DNA from: Actinernus sp. WN-2022
Taxonomy: Eukaryota > Cnidaria > Anthozoa > Actiniaria > Actinernidae
Assembly (NCBI GenBank): GCA_030867875.1
Contig: JAOWCC010001501.1
Span: 24,735,036-24,799,035 of the forward strand
Direction of reading: 5' to 3'
DNA: 64,000 nt
The notes under the pieces were generated by a model, which was given only the letters and a program-made list of their open reading frames with translations, was not told the origin of the DNA and searched no databases. Within the stretch, counting starts at the first letter, position 1, and the number at the start of each line of letters is the position of its first letter. The position numbers and the translations under genes are program-made. Below, piece after piece: positions 33,479-45,925 of this stretch.

Positions 33479-34087
33479 GGTTTTCGATTGAGTGTCGTAA
33501 AACCAAAACCAAAGTAATTACAGAGCCAATCACGGAGCAAGTAAAAACGCAATGAGCCAATCACAGGAGCAAGTAAAACGCAATGAGCCAATCACAGGAG
33601 CAAGTAAAACGCAATGAGCCAATCACGAACTGAAGTAATTCACGATTGGTTTTATACTTTAACCAATCACAAGGCCAAGTAAACGTAATGGGCCTTTTGC
33701 AGGAATGCAAACACGTGGTTGTACTGGGTGGCAAAACATCTTAAATCATGTATTTAAAGGCACTTGTACGAGATTGGTAGTATTATTAGCACAGCCTATC
33801 AGTAAAATAAATGCTATTTTCCACCTCCAATCGATTGTCGATCTTTCTTAAACAGACACGAGCGCAATTCATTCGCTATTGAAGTGATATATTAGCACGT
33901 GACTGTTTCCTGCAAAAGGCCTTCGTGGATAACTCTCACCAAAACGAATTTTGATTGCGCGACGGACAAAAACAATGTTTGGTTTTAGCTTAGAACTTGA
34001 TTGGTTGATAATTACAAAACATTTTTCACAGCCAATAGAAAAGCTACGCAAACACAAAACCAAAGGTTTTCAATTGAATGTCGAAAA
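33479..34087. mobile_element. GTGTCGTAAAACCAAA element with nested insertion
   Basis: Left GGTTTTCGATTGAGTGTCG, right complement-like GTTTTCAATTGAATGTCG. Inside, a 31 bp unit containing AATGAGCCAATCACAGGAGC is repeated at 33551, 33582 and 33613. A piece of the 5433-type repeat is inserted at about 33756-33925. A shorter relative lies at 58011-58325. Confidence 0.65.
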
Positions 34088-34847
34088 GTAATTGCTTTCG
34101 AATTTGATTGGTTAGCTATCCATGATTGCGTTTACTTTGCCTCGTGATTGGTTGAAGTTGGTGGCCATCTTGAATTCAAAGCGAGGTTGATAGGTTAGCC
34201 TCGCACTAAGGGATATCAGAAAGCCTCCAACATGGCCACCAATCGGTTGGGGATTGGAAACACTAGAAGGATAGTACACTGTGGGAAAGGTTTCGATTCG
34301 AAGCCTATATACCAGACTGAAAACATTATTTCTTCTTGATTTTCAGGGGAGGGGTGGGTAAGGTACATGTATTTCTGCTCTCACCTCAACAGCAGTTTGA
34401 GCCCTAGTGAGATAGAAGGTTGAGCTCGTCAGTTTATCAGTTGCTGATTTGTACAGTTGGGTTGTTCCTTCCACCAAACTACTCCTCAACTGGAGGTTCT
34501 TTTCTCCTGTTGTTATAATTAAGAATTTGAATGAGAAAATAAAAGCCCACTGAATGTGATTAATATTTGTCTGATATCTCTCAGTTAGTTGGAACTTATA
34601 TAGTAATCGATTTTATATACCATATATTGCCTTGTGACATGTTAATGTGCGACCCAAGTGCTTTATTTCGCCAGTAAACACATTGAAATGTGTGATCTAT
34701 TGTTTTTATGATCATCAATATAACTACGACTCAACACAAGCAGGCGTGCCGATTTCTGTGTGTTTACCGGCACAATAGACCATATATTTTTTAGTCTATA
34801 AGCCAATCAGAGCGCTCGTACTATCTGGGTTATATTATAAACTACAG
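34088..34847. other. Non-coding stretch
   Basis: No gene or clear repeat. It contains GGTGGCCATCTTG and an inverted-sense CATGGCCACC nearby. Confidence 0.35.
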
Positions 34848-34962
34848 TATCATAAAACATTCTGGTCGTTTGAGAACACTCGACAAATGTTGAAAGCACG
34901 CGCCTTCGGTTTGTGCTTAACATTTCTCTCATGTTCTCAAATGCCCATCATGTTTTATGGTA
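34848..34962. mobile_element. Hairpin MITE, copy B
   Basis: Same hairpin as 15871-15988 (TATCATAAAACAT ... GTTTTATGGTA, loop GCACGCGCCTTCGG), about 95 percent similar by eye. Confidence 0.8.
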
Positions 34963-36800
34963 GTATAAAACATGGCTAAGGCTTCTTTATTTGTTAAATA
35001 TTATCTTTCCGCCACACCTATTTGTAGAACCGATTGTATTACTGCTAGAGTAGAGTGTACTAGTAGAATAACAAGTTAGTTGAAACCGGAGGTAACTTAG
35101 TAACTTAGTTACTTAGTTTTCGACTTTGATCTTTAAATCAATAATAACTGGATAGGGCTTATACGCACTTTAATTAACAATGAAAGTATATTTTCATATA
35201 AAAAACAACAACAAGAAGCTGCACGCAGCTTTAACTCGGACCGGGTTTACAACAGTCCGGTTTTAATAAAACAACTTTGACATTTTTTGAAAGGTGAATC
35301 CTTGTTTGTTGAACTGAGCTATTTGCATTTATGAATAACAGCTTCTATGTCGGTGGTTTCATCTGGAGTCGGACTCTGCATCCTACACTTTCCACCAGAC
35401 CCATGAGGTCCCTCCAAATGGTGTTTCATGGTCACCACCGGTTGGCAGCATTTCACATCCAATTTAGAACAACTAGCTTTTTACTTATTTTTTTATTTAA
35501 ACTAATATTTTGGGTTTAATTATGTCAGTCAATAACACTTTCTCCGTTTGAATAATTCGGTTAGACAGAAATCAATGTAAACATTAATACATTTTTTTGC
35601 ATTGGTCATGACGGCAACATTTCTTTGCAGGTAAAAACAACATATCCTAATGATATCTGAAAGCTGTAATCGTTTACAGCTTCTGTGATTGTTTTATCCC
35701 TCCTTATTGCCTCAAAAATATTTCACCCATGCTAATTCAATAATCTTTTTTGTCTAAGTTTTCAGATACATATATATATATTTCAATGTATTGTTCTTCG
35801 GTTTGCCAAGGCAGATTACTAGGTATACATGTAGGTGTTGTCATTAGCTAGTGCTGCTGGAATGTATAACGCCCTTTTAATGCAAAACGAGAATTGTAAA
35901 CAGTGATTTCGGAAAAGATTCATATCTTTTTTTGGTTCAATAGGTTTCTTTACAAGAATGATAGGATTGGGAAGAAATGAAAAGGAAAATTGAGTACCCA
36001 AGTCTTACGCTTCAGTGTGACAGCTGTGTAATCTGAGAAACTCATTCATTAGGCCATAACATGGTCATGGACCTACTATGCAATTTCCCACTTGCTATGA
36101 TGAAGAAAAAAATAAAACACCGAGGCTAAATTAAGACTTTTCTGCACATTATTCTGGTTTTACTTCAACCAGGAGAATTTTATGGCAACAGTTGTCCACA
36201 ACTGTATTCTACATTAGTCTGAGCACTTCTCATGTCAGGTTTAGCTAACCATAGTGCTATGTTGATAGAGTTTGCTGGCCATAGGGCATTTATAGCTCCA
36301 GTCATTTTATATTCATATAGAATTGCATTTATAGCTGTTAATAACCAGTCTAACAAGAAAAAAATCAGTCAATAGAAAAGCTGAGCAAACACAAAACCAA
36401 AGCAGTCACTAAATTACTTTCAATATTTAATCAAAAACCACTCTATAACCAATTGTTTATTTAATGTACTCACTACCTACTGATACTTAATTAGTAACTC
36501 AATATTTCTATAACCAATCATTTATTTAATGTGCTCACTACCTACTGCTGATACTTACTCAATTTCCTATGAAATGGCCTTTTCAGCAGAAGTCAATTAA
36601 CACAGATGTCGCAAAATTAAATGTGGAAAAAGAAAAGAAAAGATTAATTTTTATCTGAATGAAATGAACCCCTTTTCCTTGGAAGTTTGGAGTCAGCATA
36701 TGGAGGAATTACAAGTACCAAATCAAATCCACAACATAATCAATACATTCACAGGGATGTATATACTGTACAAGCTGGTTCTTGGTCTATTTTCCTAGTA
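34963..36800. other. Non-coding stretch
   Basis: No coding evidence. Positions 36370-36450 hold an end of the GTGTCGTAAAACCAAA family (AAAGCTGAGCAAACACAAAA). The block ACCTACTGATACTTA is duplicated near 36475 and 36540. Confidence 0.45.
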
Positions 36801-36910
36801 GCTTGCAAACAGGCTCTTTCGGGGGGGGGGGGGGGGGGGGGGGGGTTGAAGAAGGTGAGGGGATTGGGGAGAGAAGTACATGTACTGTGCTCTACAATTT
36901 TGAATATTCT
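36801..36910. repeat. G25-containing element end
   Basis: GCTTGCAAACAGGCTC, a run of 25 G (36821-36845), then GGGGATTGGGGAGAG and GCTCTACAATTTTGAAT. The same order, complemented and without the long run, occurs at 37575-37640 and again at 37917-37985. These are the two ends, or inverted copies, of one family. Confidence 0.65.
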
Positions 36911-37511
36911 AATTGTCAAACTTTTCAACACTATTGGTCCATTCTACTATAATATGATGCCAGCAACACTGAAGAAATCATAATGGAAATAATGTGGCAA
37001 CAAAATATATTGTGACCATGGGCTACAAAATTAAAAACTGAGCAGCAAGAGCAATGGTATTTCTAAAGAAAACACGTACAGCCTTGATATTGATCTGGGT
37101 ATGACAGAGATCGCTAGAAGCTACTACTGTAGTAAATCCATACCACAAACACGTTGTTTGTTGTTTTATTAGTCAAGATCCCTGATCAATCTGAGAAATT
37201 TGACTCAATATTCAAAATGACTTCATTTCTTTGATATTTTGATTTTGCATTTGTTTGCTATACTATTATTTTCCTTGCATTCTGACTTTGCTCCGGAGTA
37301 TATGTAATACAAGCTGTTGACAACCAGCATAGCAGTTCTTTAATTTTTCGTATTTAGGCTACACTTTGAATTTCCAGCATTTTAAACTACCATTTGCAAA
37401 CAACCATTTAGTAGCATAAACTTTTTTGTCTATTTCTTCAAGTTTAAAAATCTAGTTAACTAATAATGCAGGCAACATTAGGCATGTGAACTTTTTAACC
37501 ACAACATGTCA

Positions 37512-38190
37512 AAGTTTGACATGTCCTGCCTAGATTTGACATTTTTATGATGATCACTGAAGGGGCGTAATTCAAAATTGTAGAGCAGGCCCTCCCTCCT
37601 CCTCCTCTCCCCAGTCCCCCTGAGCCTGTTTGCAGGCTATTTTCCTGGCTGTTATGTTGTCATGGACTGGCTATTTTCACTTTGACCCCTAGCTAGAGGC
37701 TTTATTGCATTGCCTATATCTGTGGACCCCCTTTTGACATCATGGCTGACCTGCTAATACCAACATCTTTGCATGTACATGTACATCCCTGCATTATCAG
37801 ACAACAAATATACATCCTAATCTGTATTTTATAATAAACACATGACTGGTCCCAAGTTTGACATGTCCTGCCTAGATTTGACATTTTTATGATGGATCAC
37901 TGAAGGGGCGTAATTCAAAATTGTAGAGCAGGCCCTCCCTCCTCCTCCTCTCCCCAGTCCCCCTGAGCCTGTTTGCAGGCTATTTTCCTGGCTGTTATGT
38001 TGTCATGGACTGGCTATTTTCACTTTGACCCCTAGCTAGAGGCTTTATTGCATTGCCTATATCTGTGGACCCCCTTTTGACATCATGGCTGACCTGCTAA
38101 TACCAACATCTTTGCATGTACATCCCTGCATTATCAGACAACAAATATACATCCTAATCTGTATTTTATAATAAACACATGACTGGTCCC
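37512..38190. repeat. Near-identical 342 bp tandem duplication
   Basis: Unit 1 at 37512-37853 and unit 2 at 37854-38190, both starting AAGTTTGACATGTCCTGCC. The only differences I see are one inserted G (GATGGATC), a 6 bp TGTACA loss in unit 2, and few or no substitutions. It looks recent, or an assembly artefact. Confidence 0.9.
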
Positions 38191-38617
38191 AAGAGAAACA
38201 GTGCTTTTTGTTTTCCTGAGACAAAGTCAAGAGATCCATACATGACAGGGCCGGTCCAAGGAAACAAAGTCACTGGTTTCCTGAGTGAGGCTGATCATGA
38301 GGAGTCACTCACTGATTTGTTACATATTGTTGAGAAACAGCAAACCAAAACATTTTGAAAACTAAAATGCACAACATCACACAACCTTTCATCATGCTCT
38401 GATTACATGCCAGCTGGTAACAATAAACTTTTACCCTCTGACATCATACAGTCATGTAGTTACACACAGTATATCAAGCAATGTTTCCTATTAAGCCATT
38501 TGCAAGGGCAACAGTTTGTTTGTTACCCCCACATCACATTGTCTTGAATGAATAAGCCAATGAGAGCATGCATTGTATCTGGAAAACATACATGTATGGC
38601 TATGTAACAAAAAAAAA

Positions 38618-38989
38618 CTATTGACCTGCAAGCATGTTCTTCAATACATACGAGTCAAATTTGTAGACAAGTTTTAGTTTCCTTCCTTTTTCGTGTTTTG
38701 TCAATAGAGTATCCTGAACCTCAAGGGTGTCAACAAGGACAGACGATAGAGTAGTCTGAGCTTCCTCTTGAGGTGTGTCTTCATTGTGCTTTGCATCATC
38801 ATAATCATCATCAGGCCTCGTATACATGTCATCATCAGCATCATCTTCATCATCGGTTTCAGATGCTTCTCCTGACACCATTGTACTTGTGACCATTGTG
38901 TTCTTCATAAAAGATAATGGTTGGGAAGAGTCATCATCTGACTCCACCCCTTCACCAGATGTTACTTTTGATGTCATGATTTGTACATC
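38618..38989 (-). CDS. Acidic exon-like frame, unknown protein
   Basis: Minus strand. An AG at 38990 (GATAACAG) precedes GATGTACAAATCATG, and the frame runs to TAG at 38618. A GT at 38624 (GCAG/GTCAAT) could also be a donor, so this is either a terminal or an internal exon. It encodes about 123 residues: a Ser/Asp/Glu-rich stretch (SDDDSSQPLSF, ETDDEDDADDDMYTRPDDDY), then EEAQTTLSSVLVDTLEVQD and a basic end EKGRKLKLVYKFDSYVLKNM. The acidic part is partly GAT repeat, but the flanking residues look protein-like. The family is not recognised and partner exons were not found. Confidence 0.4.
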   Translation of the reverse strand, partial: DVQIMTSKVTSGEGVESDDDSSQPLSFMKNTMVTSTMVSGEASETDDEDDADDDMYTRPDDDYDDAKHNEDTPQEEAQTTLSSVLVDTLEVQDTLLTKHEKGRKLKLVYKFDSYVLKNMLAGQ

Positions 38990-39168
38990 CTGTTATCTAG
39001 ATAATTATGAAGAATACAAAGAACTTCAATCAGTCAATGGGCACATTTTATATGCTCCATCTGACAAATGAATTATACACTCAGGTATAGACTGTAGCCA
39101 TGACTATATACGTTTGTGCATGTAAAGAGTATTTTAATGGGATGACTGAGAGAAGAATATTTAAAGGC

Positions 39169-39300
39169 TAAAGTGAACAATCTGCACCGAAAAAAAGTGG
39201 TCGGTAAGTGGTCGGCCGACCACTTACCAACCACTTGCCGACCACTTACGGTACCAACCACTTACCGACCACTTTTTTTCGGCGCAGATTGTTCACTTTA
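39169..39300. mobile_element. 132 bp hairpin MITE
   Basis: TAAAGTGAACAATCTGC at the left and GCAGATTGTTCACTTTA at the right. Inner arms are made of repeated AAGTGGTCGGTAAGTGGTCG and its complement. Confidence 0.85.
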
Positions 39301-40903
39301 TCAATATTTAAATTAACAAGAAAGCCATTTGAGTAATTGTATACCACACATACATATATCAGGGGTCTCATTATTAATTAGAAGCCCACAGACTGTGAGT
39401 CCCAGGACCCATGCAGGTACCTGCATTGTACTCTGGAGACAGTACAGCTGTAAATTAAAACTAAAAGCTAAAAGCCACAAACAACTGGCCGGCATACCTA
39501 TATTCTTTTATAATCAAATCATGTGCTACTTTTATAGCTTGATTAACCCTGCTCATAATATTCATTAATAATTCATAAGGGTGCTAACCAATCTAAATGC
39601 ATCATCCAGGTCACATGGCTATCCTGTAAAGTACCCCATACAAGATTCTACATGTATATCATCTCAGTGGTACATGTAGGTTAGCCCCAAAACAAAGACT
39701 TCGGCAGTGTTCCATTTTTCGTGCACTTTTTCAACAATTGCTTTGATGTTTCTCTTTATTTCTTCCAAGTTGTCTTTTTAGTAACATCATTATTTTGTCC
39801 TGGTATGTAGAATAACTTGACTGTACTGTGTGCGATCATTCATGTGCTCAACCTATTAGCAGTCTGTATCAAATATTAAGCTAACCAGAATCCTGTGTCG
39901 AATGATACAGGATATCACATGCTAGTGTTAGTATGAGGGAGTCTTTCAACCTATCATTAACTTCTCCTATCCCAGGAAGGGTGAAAGTGCAAGGTTCATG
40001 CAACTGCTCTTAATGCATACAGACCGTATGCGTCTCTCCAATGTGGGACATGATTGTTTTTGTACATGCTGCACATGTCCGTGGTGCAAACTATTGTTCC
40101 AAAGCTTTGTTTACACTTTTCTACAAAATTTCAGAAATCTTTTAAATATCATACATGTAAGTACATTACAATATTTACATCCGAATTGTATGGGATTTAC
40201 AATAGCTCACCAAAGAAGCTTGCCATTATAAATCCCATACAATTCGGTCACTCATACTTATACTTACATGTATAATAGCTATACAAGTAGGTTAAATATT
40301 CTAAGTTATTAGGCAAGGTCTAGCTTACACTTACATGACTGTATAGATGTTTTACCTCATTCATTTCTTTTTGCATTTCTGCAAGCTTATGAGAATAAAT
40401 AAACTGTTGTTTTTGTTGTACTCCAGTATACATGTACATTTAAGTATAGGCCTCCTAGATTGTGTACTTCCAGAATTAAGTAAACCCCTGTACATTACGT
40501 ACCATTTCACTTCATACAGTTTTTAACCCTTGTAACTTCTTATCTTCCTTGCACTGACTGTACAAGGGACATCAATTTTCAGCTTTGAAAGGGCTGGATT
40601 TCTTCCACACCAACCTCATTCCTAAGTCTTCCACATACAACATGCCAGCTGGTAATGGAGGCTACATACCTAGTAGGTTCCAGGCTACAATGTTTGTTGT
40701 TTTGCTTTTATTTTTGGCCAAGGCCATCCCTATTTTATTCTCCATTTCTCATTGGTGGGGTTATCAAATTTTGGGTCAGTTAATTGGTTGGAGGGGAAAA
40801 AAAAGAAGGAAAGAAAAATGTCAGGAGTCTGGAACTAGTAAGGTGTGGTCACTCAGCATCATGGCCATGGAGGTCTGGAACTGACAAGGCATGCTAAAAC
40901 AAT
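39301..40903. other. Intergenic stretch with a hairpin
   Basis: Positions 40152-40272 form a hairpin: TACATGTAAGTA ... CCGAATTGTATGGGATTTA against TAAATCCCATACAATTCGG ... TACTTACATGTA. No gene was recognised. TACATGTA octamers are frequent. Confidence 0.55.
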
Positions 40904-41019
40904 ATGGACGACGAAACTATCAACGTTGTTGTCCGAGTATTGGTGAGAAATCGAACAAATTCTAATGTAACAAGAGTTATGTGCGACTTACCATCGAGCA
41001 TGACCTTCCAGGAGTCTGT
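40904..41019 (+). CDS. Possible first coding exon, unknown
   Basis: An ATG at 40904 opens MDDETINVVVRVLVRNRT, then NVTRVMCDLPSSMTFQES, followed by the donor-like GTACGT at 41020. Without splicing, the frame continues into a poly-pyrimidine tract and stops at 41090. The amino-acid make-up is protein-like, and it lies 625 bp upstream of the ASCC3 start on the same strand. I could not find a compatible next exon (the AG at 41198 gives an early stop in this phase). Unrecognised; it may be spurious. Confidence 0.25.
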
Positions 41020-41643
41020 ACGTTTGCATTCCTGTCTTCACCCTTTCCCCCCGAGCCCTCCCTTCTGCTTTTTTTTTTTGCAAAGTGTCTAAGGTGACTA
41101 TGGGACTTTCATTTGTTTTACATTATTAAACTTGCACAATCTCTGTTACTGTTATACTAATTGCAAATTGAGTGTAAAGAAATAATTTGTTATTGTAGTT
41201 GTTGCCGAGTTTATAGAACAAAAGGGCCACGAAGTAATTTTAGTATTTAAAGGCGTTAAAAATACATGGTATAGATTGATATCGTATACGAAAATGTGCC
41301 GTCCAAGGAGTACCATTCACATCATATTCATATTATTTACAAATATAGAAACTCAAAGTTGTTGGGAATGAGGAAGAAAACATAAACAAACCACAACAAA
41401 CCTTCAAAGCTTCTCTTGAACTGCTTGAGCTGGAAATACGCGCATTGCATCTTGGGATCCCCGGGAAATTGGGACGAGCGCGCCAACGGCATTGCACCAT
41501 TGAACGCCTGGCGGGAAATGTATTTATTGATCAGGAAGAAGTGTAGTTCTCGTATATTATACCGCAAGTTTCACTTCGTTTTTCAACCTCTTCTGCCATA
41601 AATGGAAGTTTATTTCCCTCCTGGATATCTTTGAGCATTTTCC

Positions 41644-41859
41644 ATGCATTTGGTTGAATTGCCTCGACTAACGGGCTCTCTCAGGGCATTTTCTGGGCTT
41701 TCTTGTCCGACTCAATTCGAGGGCAGTCGAACACAAGATGAATTGGTTAACAAGAGAAAGCTCAGGGCACAAAAACAACGAGAGAGCGAGTTGTCGTGGC
41801 CACAGCTCAAGACAGCCGTGTTAGATGCTAGTATAGAAGACAAGAGTGCAAGAACTGAG
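41644..41859 (+). CDS. ASCC3: ASCC3 exon 1 (N-terminus)
   Basis: The ATG at 41644 opens MHLVELPRLTGSLRAFSGLS; the LPRLTG-LR-F block matches the conserved N-terminus of ASCC3 (animal orthologues start MALPRLTG). It codes 72 residues, continuing with KRKLRAQKQRESELSWPQLK, and ends ACTGAG/GTTTGC in phase 0. The donor is a poor consensus but lands exactly where the next exon continues the homology. ASCC3 is the Ski2-like 3'-5' helicase of the activating signal cointegrator 1 complex. It is known for alkylation-damage repair with ALKBH3 and for splitting collided ribosomes. Upstream bases are CpG-containing and non-repetitive, plausibly the promoter. Confidence 0.85.
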
Positions 41860-42662
41860 GTTTGCTCAAAAGTATTTTAGAATGAATTGTTATTGATCAG
41901 GGTGGCACAGGGGTTACGCGTGATTGGGGCTAAAATAAGTGCGTGATACGTGAAAATAGCAACATTTAGAGCGTTCGTGAATTCCGAATTCGTGATCCGT
42001 GAATGTGCCTCAAAATTATACATGACGCATGAATTTTAGAAATATTGATGCGTGAAACATGATGCCGACCCGCCCCCCCTGTGCCACCCTCATTGATTTT
42101 AACCAGTGTTATTAATTAATTGCGACTATTGAGTCACAATTAAGGGGGGTCCCTTCATGTAGGCAACATATGAATTGCTATCAAAATACAATAGCATTAA
42201 TGTCTATCAATTTAAAGCCCGCCCATCTCCTATCTGTGCCTGGGGTGGAGCATTATTTTGTTTTGCATCAGCCTGGGCCTGGGGCAATTGTCAAAAAATT
42301 ACCCCACCCCTTCCCTGTGTTTGTTTGAGAAAATCCTGACATTTGCTGAATTTCTTTGTGTTTGTGAATTAAGCTATTTTCTAATTTAGATTTTTTGGGG
42401 GAAAATCACTTTGATAAGCTTCAAATATAACTTAAAATTAGGTAATTTGTCTCTACCAACTTACTTTTGTAATAATAAGTGTGTTGGTGATGATATCACA
42501 CATTAGCATATTGGAAATGTAAACCTTTATATCTCGTTGACGTGGACTATTCACTTCATGTACAATCGATATCAAGTATAATTAATTTGGGCTTACAGTA
42601 CAGTCCCTGTCAAAAGTTTTTCACACCGTACGAACCACATGTGGTAGCATGTGCCACATGTG

Positions 42663-42874
42663 TTTACCACTTTCGGTAAAATGAATGTGGCGAAATGTGG
42701 CGAAGCGAAATCGGTAACTGAACCACTTTCGTTAAAACACAATCGGTGACCGAACCACTTTCGTTAAAACACAATCGGTGACCGAATCACTTTCAGTAAA
42801 ACGAAATCGGTGACTCTACCACCTTCAGTAAAACGAATTTGGTGATTCGACCACCTTCGGTAAAATGAATTCGG
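42663..42874. repeat. 32 bp minisatellite, about 6 units
   Basis: ACCACTTTCGTTAAAACACA-type units begin in exact 32 bp register at 42721, 42753, 42785, 42817 and 42849, with a degenerate unit before them. CGGTGACCGAA is itself partly self-complementary. Confidence 0.85.
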
Positions 42875-42939
42875 ATAGTCATAATGTTATGTAAATATGG
42901 CGCTACGTACGTGATCAATTCTAGTTTAGTTGTAGCAAA

Positions 42940-43300
42940 GTTCGGCGTTTTTATTCATCTGATAAACTTTACAGACTTCTGTACTTTCATACTTTAATCT
43001 ATCCCTCAATCCCTTCATTATTCTTTAAAAGTCGTTGCGTACGCTGTATGTTTTCAATTCAACAGATTCAAGAGCTTTTCGGTGCTTACATGTGCTTTCA
43101 GCCGTGGAAACTAATTGTCTGGTTTTTGACACAACAAGAATGTCGCAAACTTCGCGGAACATGTGATCTTATTGCAGAATGCAGAGTTAAATAATGCGGG
43201 AAAGTTTCTCAACTTTTAATACTGGCAAGTGATAAACGTCTACCAAATAGAATATTCTGGAATTCTTTTTATTTAAAGGAGCTCATTCAACCAAGATGCA
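42940..43300. repeat. Diverged direct repeat, copy 1
   Basis: GTTCGGCGTTTTTATTCATC, GTGCTTTCAGCCGTGGAAAC and TGTCTGGTTTTTGACACAA recur in the same order at about 45580-45925 with indels. This is an old intronic duplication or two copies of one repeat. Confidence 0.7.
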
Positions 43301-43307
43301 TTGCGAG
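43273..43307. repeat. 35 bp perfect inverted repeat, left half
   Basis: TTAAAGGAGCTCATTCAACC, continuing to GCATTGCGAG, is exactly complemented at 44635-44669, 1.3 kb away. Confidence 0.85.
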
Positions 43308-44634
43308 CTCAAATTTCTCGATCCGCCATTTTCGGGGCACCCGATAATGGCTCTGGAGAGCTTCTCGAAACAAATCCTATTCCATCGGTCTCACAGGGGC
43401 ATACCAGTTGATTATTTATAGCGGAAAATGTTCCTTATTTATTAGCTTTTGTGTTCAGTCATATATTTCCGAATTTTCACCTGCCAGGGGAAGTATTCAA
43501 CGTATTCTGGAGTCGCCTTTGCTCAGTGAAATTATTACTAGAGCCTGTACTGGAGTTAGCCGACTGTTTGATCGTAATTCCTACAGTTTATCCAAACCAG
43601 GGCCTTTCTACATTGGCTTGATCGGCCCGCAGACCTAAATGGCATGAAATTTAAAGGTCAGAAGAGCTGAGCCTTTTGCTTATCATCATCGGACACTTAC
43701 AACATTTAAAGCAAATTGCTCAGTTGACTGAAGACTCGAGTACGCGGTACACGCGCGGTACATGCAAGATTACAAATCTTGCAGTTTCTCTCTTAGTCTT
43801 ATAGTCTTGGTTTTCGCTCAATGTACATGGACAATGCTGAGACAATTAAAGTAAGTGAAAGTGAAATGTTGTGTTGATATCTGCATGAGCGGCTGTAAAG
43901 TGGACATTTATTTTATAAATGTTTCTTTGCTGATGAATGAACTATTCAAGTGGCGCTGGGCGCTCAGAAAACTGATTGATCGATATTTTTTTACGCAGCA
44001 TATCCAATGTACGATTAACAGAAGTCAAGGGGCTTTTAAAATGACACAAACCGGCTGAAATTCAGGCTAACAAACAATAACATTATACGGATTCGATTCC
44101 TCAAATTTGATTTCAAATTTGCATATTGCATTGGCGAGTCAAAATCTGGTGTGGAGAACGCACGGACTCCACGGACCTTGAACACAAATAGAATGTGACA
44201 AACAGTACTTCAACATTTCAAACCAGCATTTTGGCAGGGACAACCTAGCTCCTTTCTTTTGACTACACGTTCTTGCATGCACAAGCCTAGAAAGGAAAGA
44301 AATCTAAATGTATAACGCTATCGAAGAATTGATTAATTTCCTTGCCACACGATCTGCATCGCTGGAACTTGGTCCAGAAGTTGGACAAGTTGGTTCGCTA
44401 GATCGAGCATGAGATCAATTGCTAGCATCACGTCGAGGAATTTTGATCGGAGAACCGTAGTAATTCCGCTCATTCTATTCTATTTCTTCAAGTATAAAGG
44501 CAACCGATCTCCCCGCCGATCTCGGCCATTCAGTTCAACTCGTAAACTCTATTTATAAACAGCCCGATATCACATTTTCTGATTGGCAGCTGTCCGATTT
44601 CAAGTAGTTTCCCGTATGAAAACAATAACAGTGA
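43308..44634. other. Intronic stretch between the 35 bp inverted halves
   Basis: No coding frame with motifs. Nothing else recognised. Confidence 0.4.
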
Positions 44635-44669
44635 CTCGCAATGCATCTTGGTTGAATGAGCTCCTTTAA
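44635..44669. repeat. 35 bp perfect inverted repeat, right half
   Basis: Exact reverse complement of 43273-43307. Confidence 0.85.
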
Positions 44670-44924
44670 TGTGGGATCCGTCATTTTGCTCAAATAGCTC
44701 GAACAGAAGATCGCACCAGGACACCGACCTGACGCTTCGCCGACAATTTGATATATCGTTTCAAAGAAGACAAAACGAGATATCATTTTTGAAATCTAAA
44801 CTTCAGCATTTTCAGTTTTAACGTTGTAAAAATCACTTTAGTCGCAAGCAGTGAACTACATGTACAAGTAACAACTTGTAGACTGTCTTGACCTGCAATG
44901 TTTGGTGAAGCGAAATCGCACAAG

Positions 44925-45115
44925 TAACTTCGCGCGACGCAAGAACACGCAAGCTGCCGCAAGAAGGCCTAAACCAACTTTTTGCGCTTTAGTCGCAAGA
45001 ACTACTGAACCGCAAGAAGTTCAGGCTGAAGCGCAAGAACTAAATGTTTTGAGCTTATCCGCAAGAAGATGAAACGCAAGAAGTTGAAGTCTTAACGCAA
45101 GAACTGGTCGCTTCT
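44925..45115. repeat. CGCAAGAA interspersed array, forward
   Basis: About nine CGCAAGAA/CGCAAG cores, irregularly spaced by 12-25 bp. The array has an inverted counterpart at 47560-47770. Confidence 0.8.
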
Positions 45116-45579
45116 TTGAGCTCGGGAAGATGCAGCTGTTTTCGTACGCTAAGATTTATGTTTCTAACTTCAGATATTGACGTTCGCCTTTTGTTTCCCT
45201 CTTGAATCTAAAGGTTTTCTAGAGTACGATAATCGAAAAGCAAATATATGTATCTCAAGCACTCGGCTGTTTTAGCAGGCAAGTAGAATAAATATTGATA
45301 CACTCAAGGGAAGGGGAAAATTGATGAGCGACAAAAATCTGGCCCGGCGGGAATATACGTCTCACACTATCGTGTAGCAATGAAATGGCGGTATTAAACT
45401 AAGCTTTTGAAGCTATCAGTCTTCAAATCCATAATGAATGTTCCTTGATGGTCTTGACTATCGAATGGCTACCAAAACGTTGTAATGAATGGCTCACCAT
45501 TGACCAAATTAATAATTATCGAAGGGTCACCAAAAGAAAGGTTGCGTGGGATTGCGTTACTAAACACCGTCCTATCGTT

Positions 45580-45925
45580 AGTTCGGTGTTTTTATTTCAT
45601 CTGATGAACTTTAGCTTTTGTAGATTAATAGATCCGTCAATCATTCAGTATTTTTAAAAGTCATCTATTGCATATAATTTTGTTTTCAATTCAAGAAGCC
45701 AGCTTTTCGGTGATACAACGATTCTCCGAGTTCACGTGCGCTTTCAGCCGTGGAGACTGATTGTCTGGTTTTTGACACAAGATCAAGAGTACCGCAAACT
45801 TTGAGGAAAGTGTGATTTTATTGTGTTGTAGTTTAAAACGCAACACAAGCTTCTCAGCTTTACTGGAAAATGATTAATTCTACCAAATAAATATTCTGGA
45901 GTTTATTTTTTATCTAATGTGGCTC
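45580..45925. repeat. Diverged direct repeat, copy 2
   Basis: Second copy of the 42940-43300 segment (GTTCGGTGTTTTTATTTCAT, GCGCTTTCAGCCGTGGAGAC, TGTCTGGTTTTTGACACAA). Confidence 0.7.

Noticed and set aside
40585..40884. 99-codon frame with a hydrophobic stretch, VVLLLFLAKAIPILF
   Set aside because: No splice context, no homology recognised, and low-complexity lysine end from an A-rich run.
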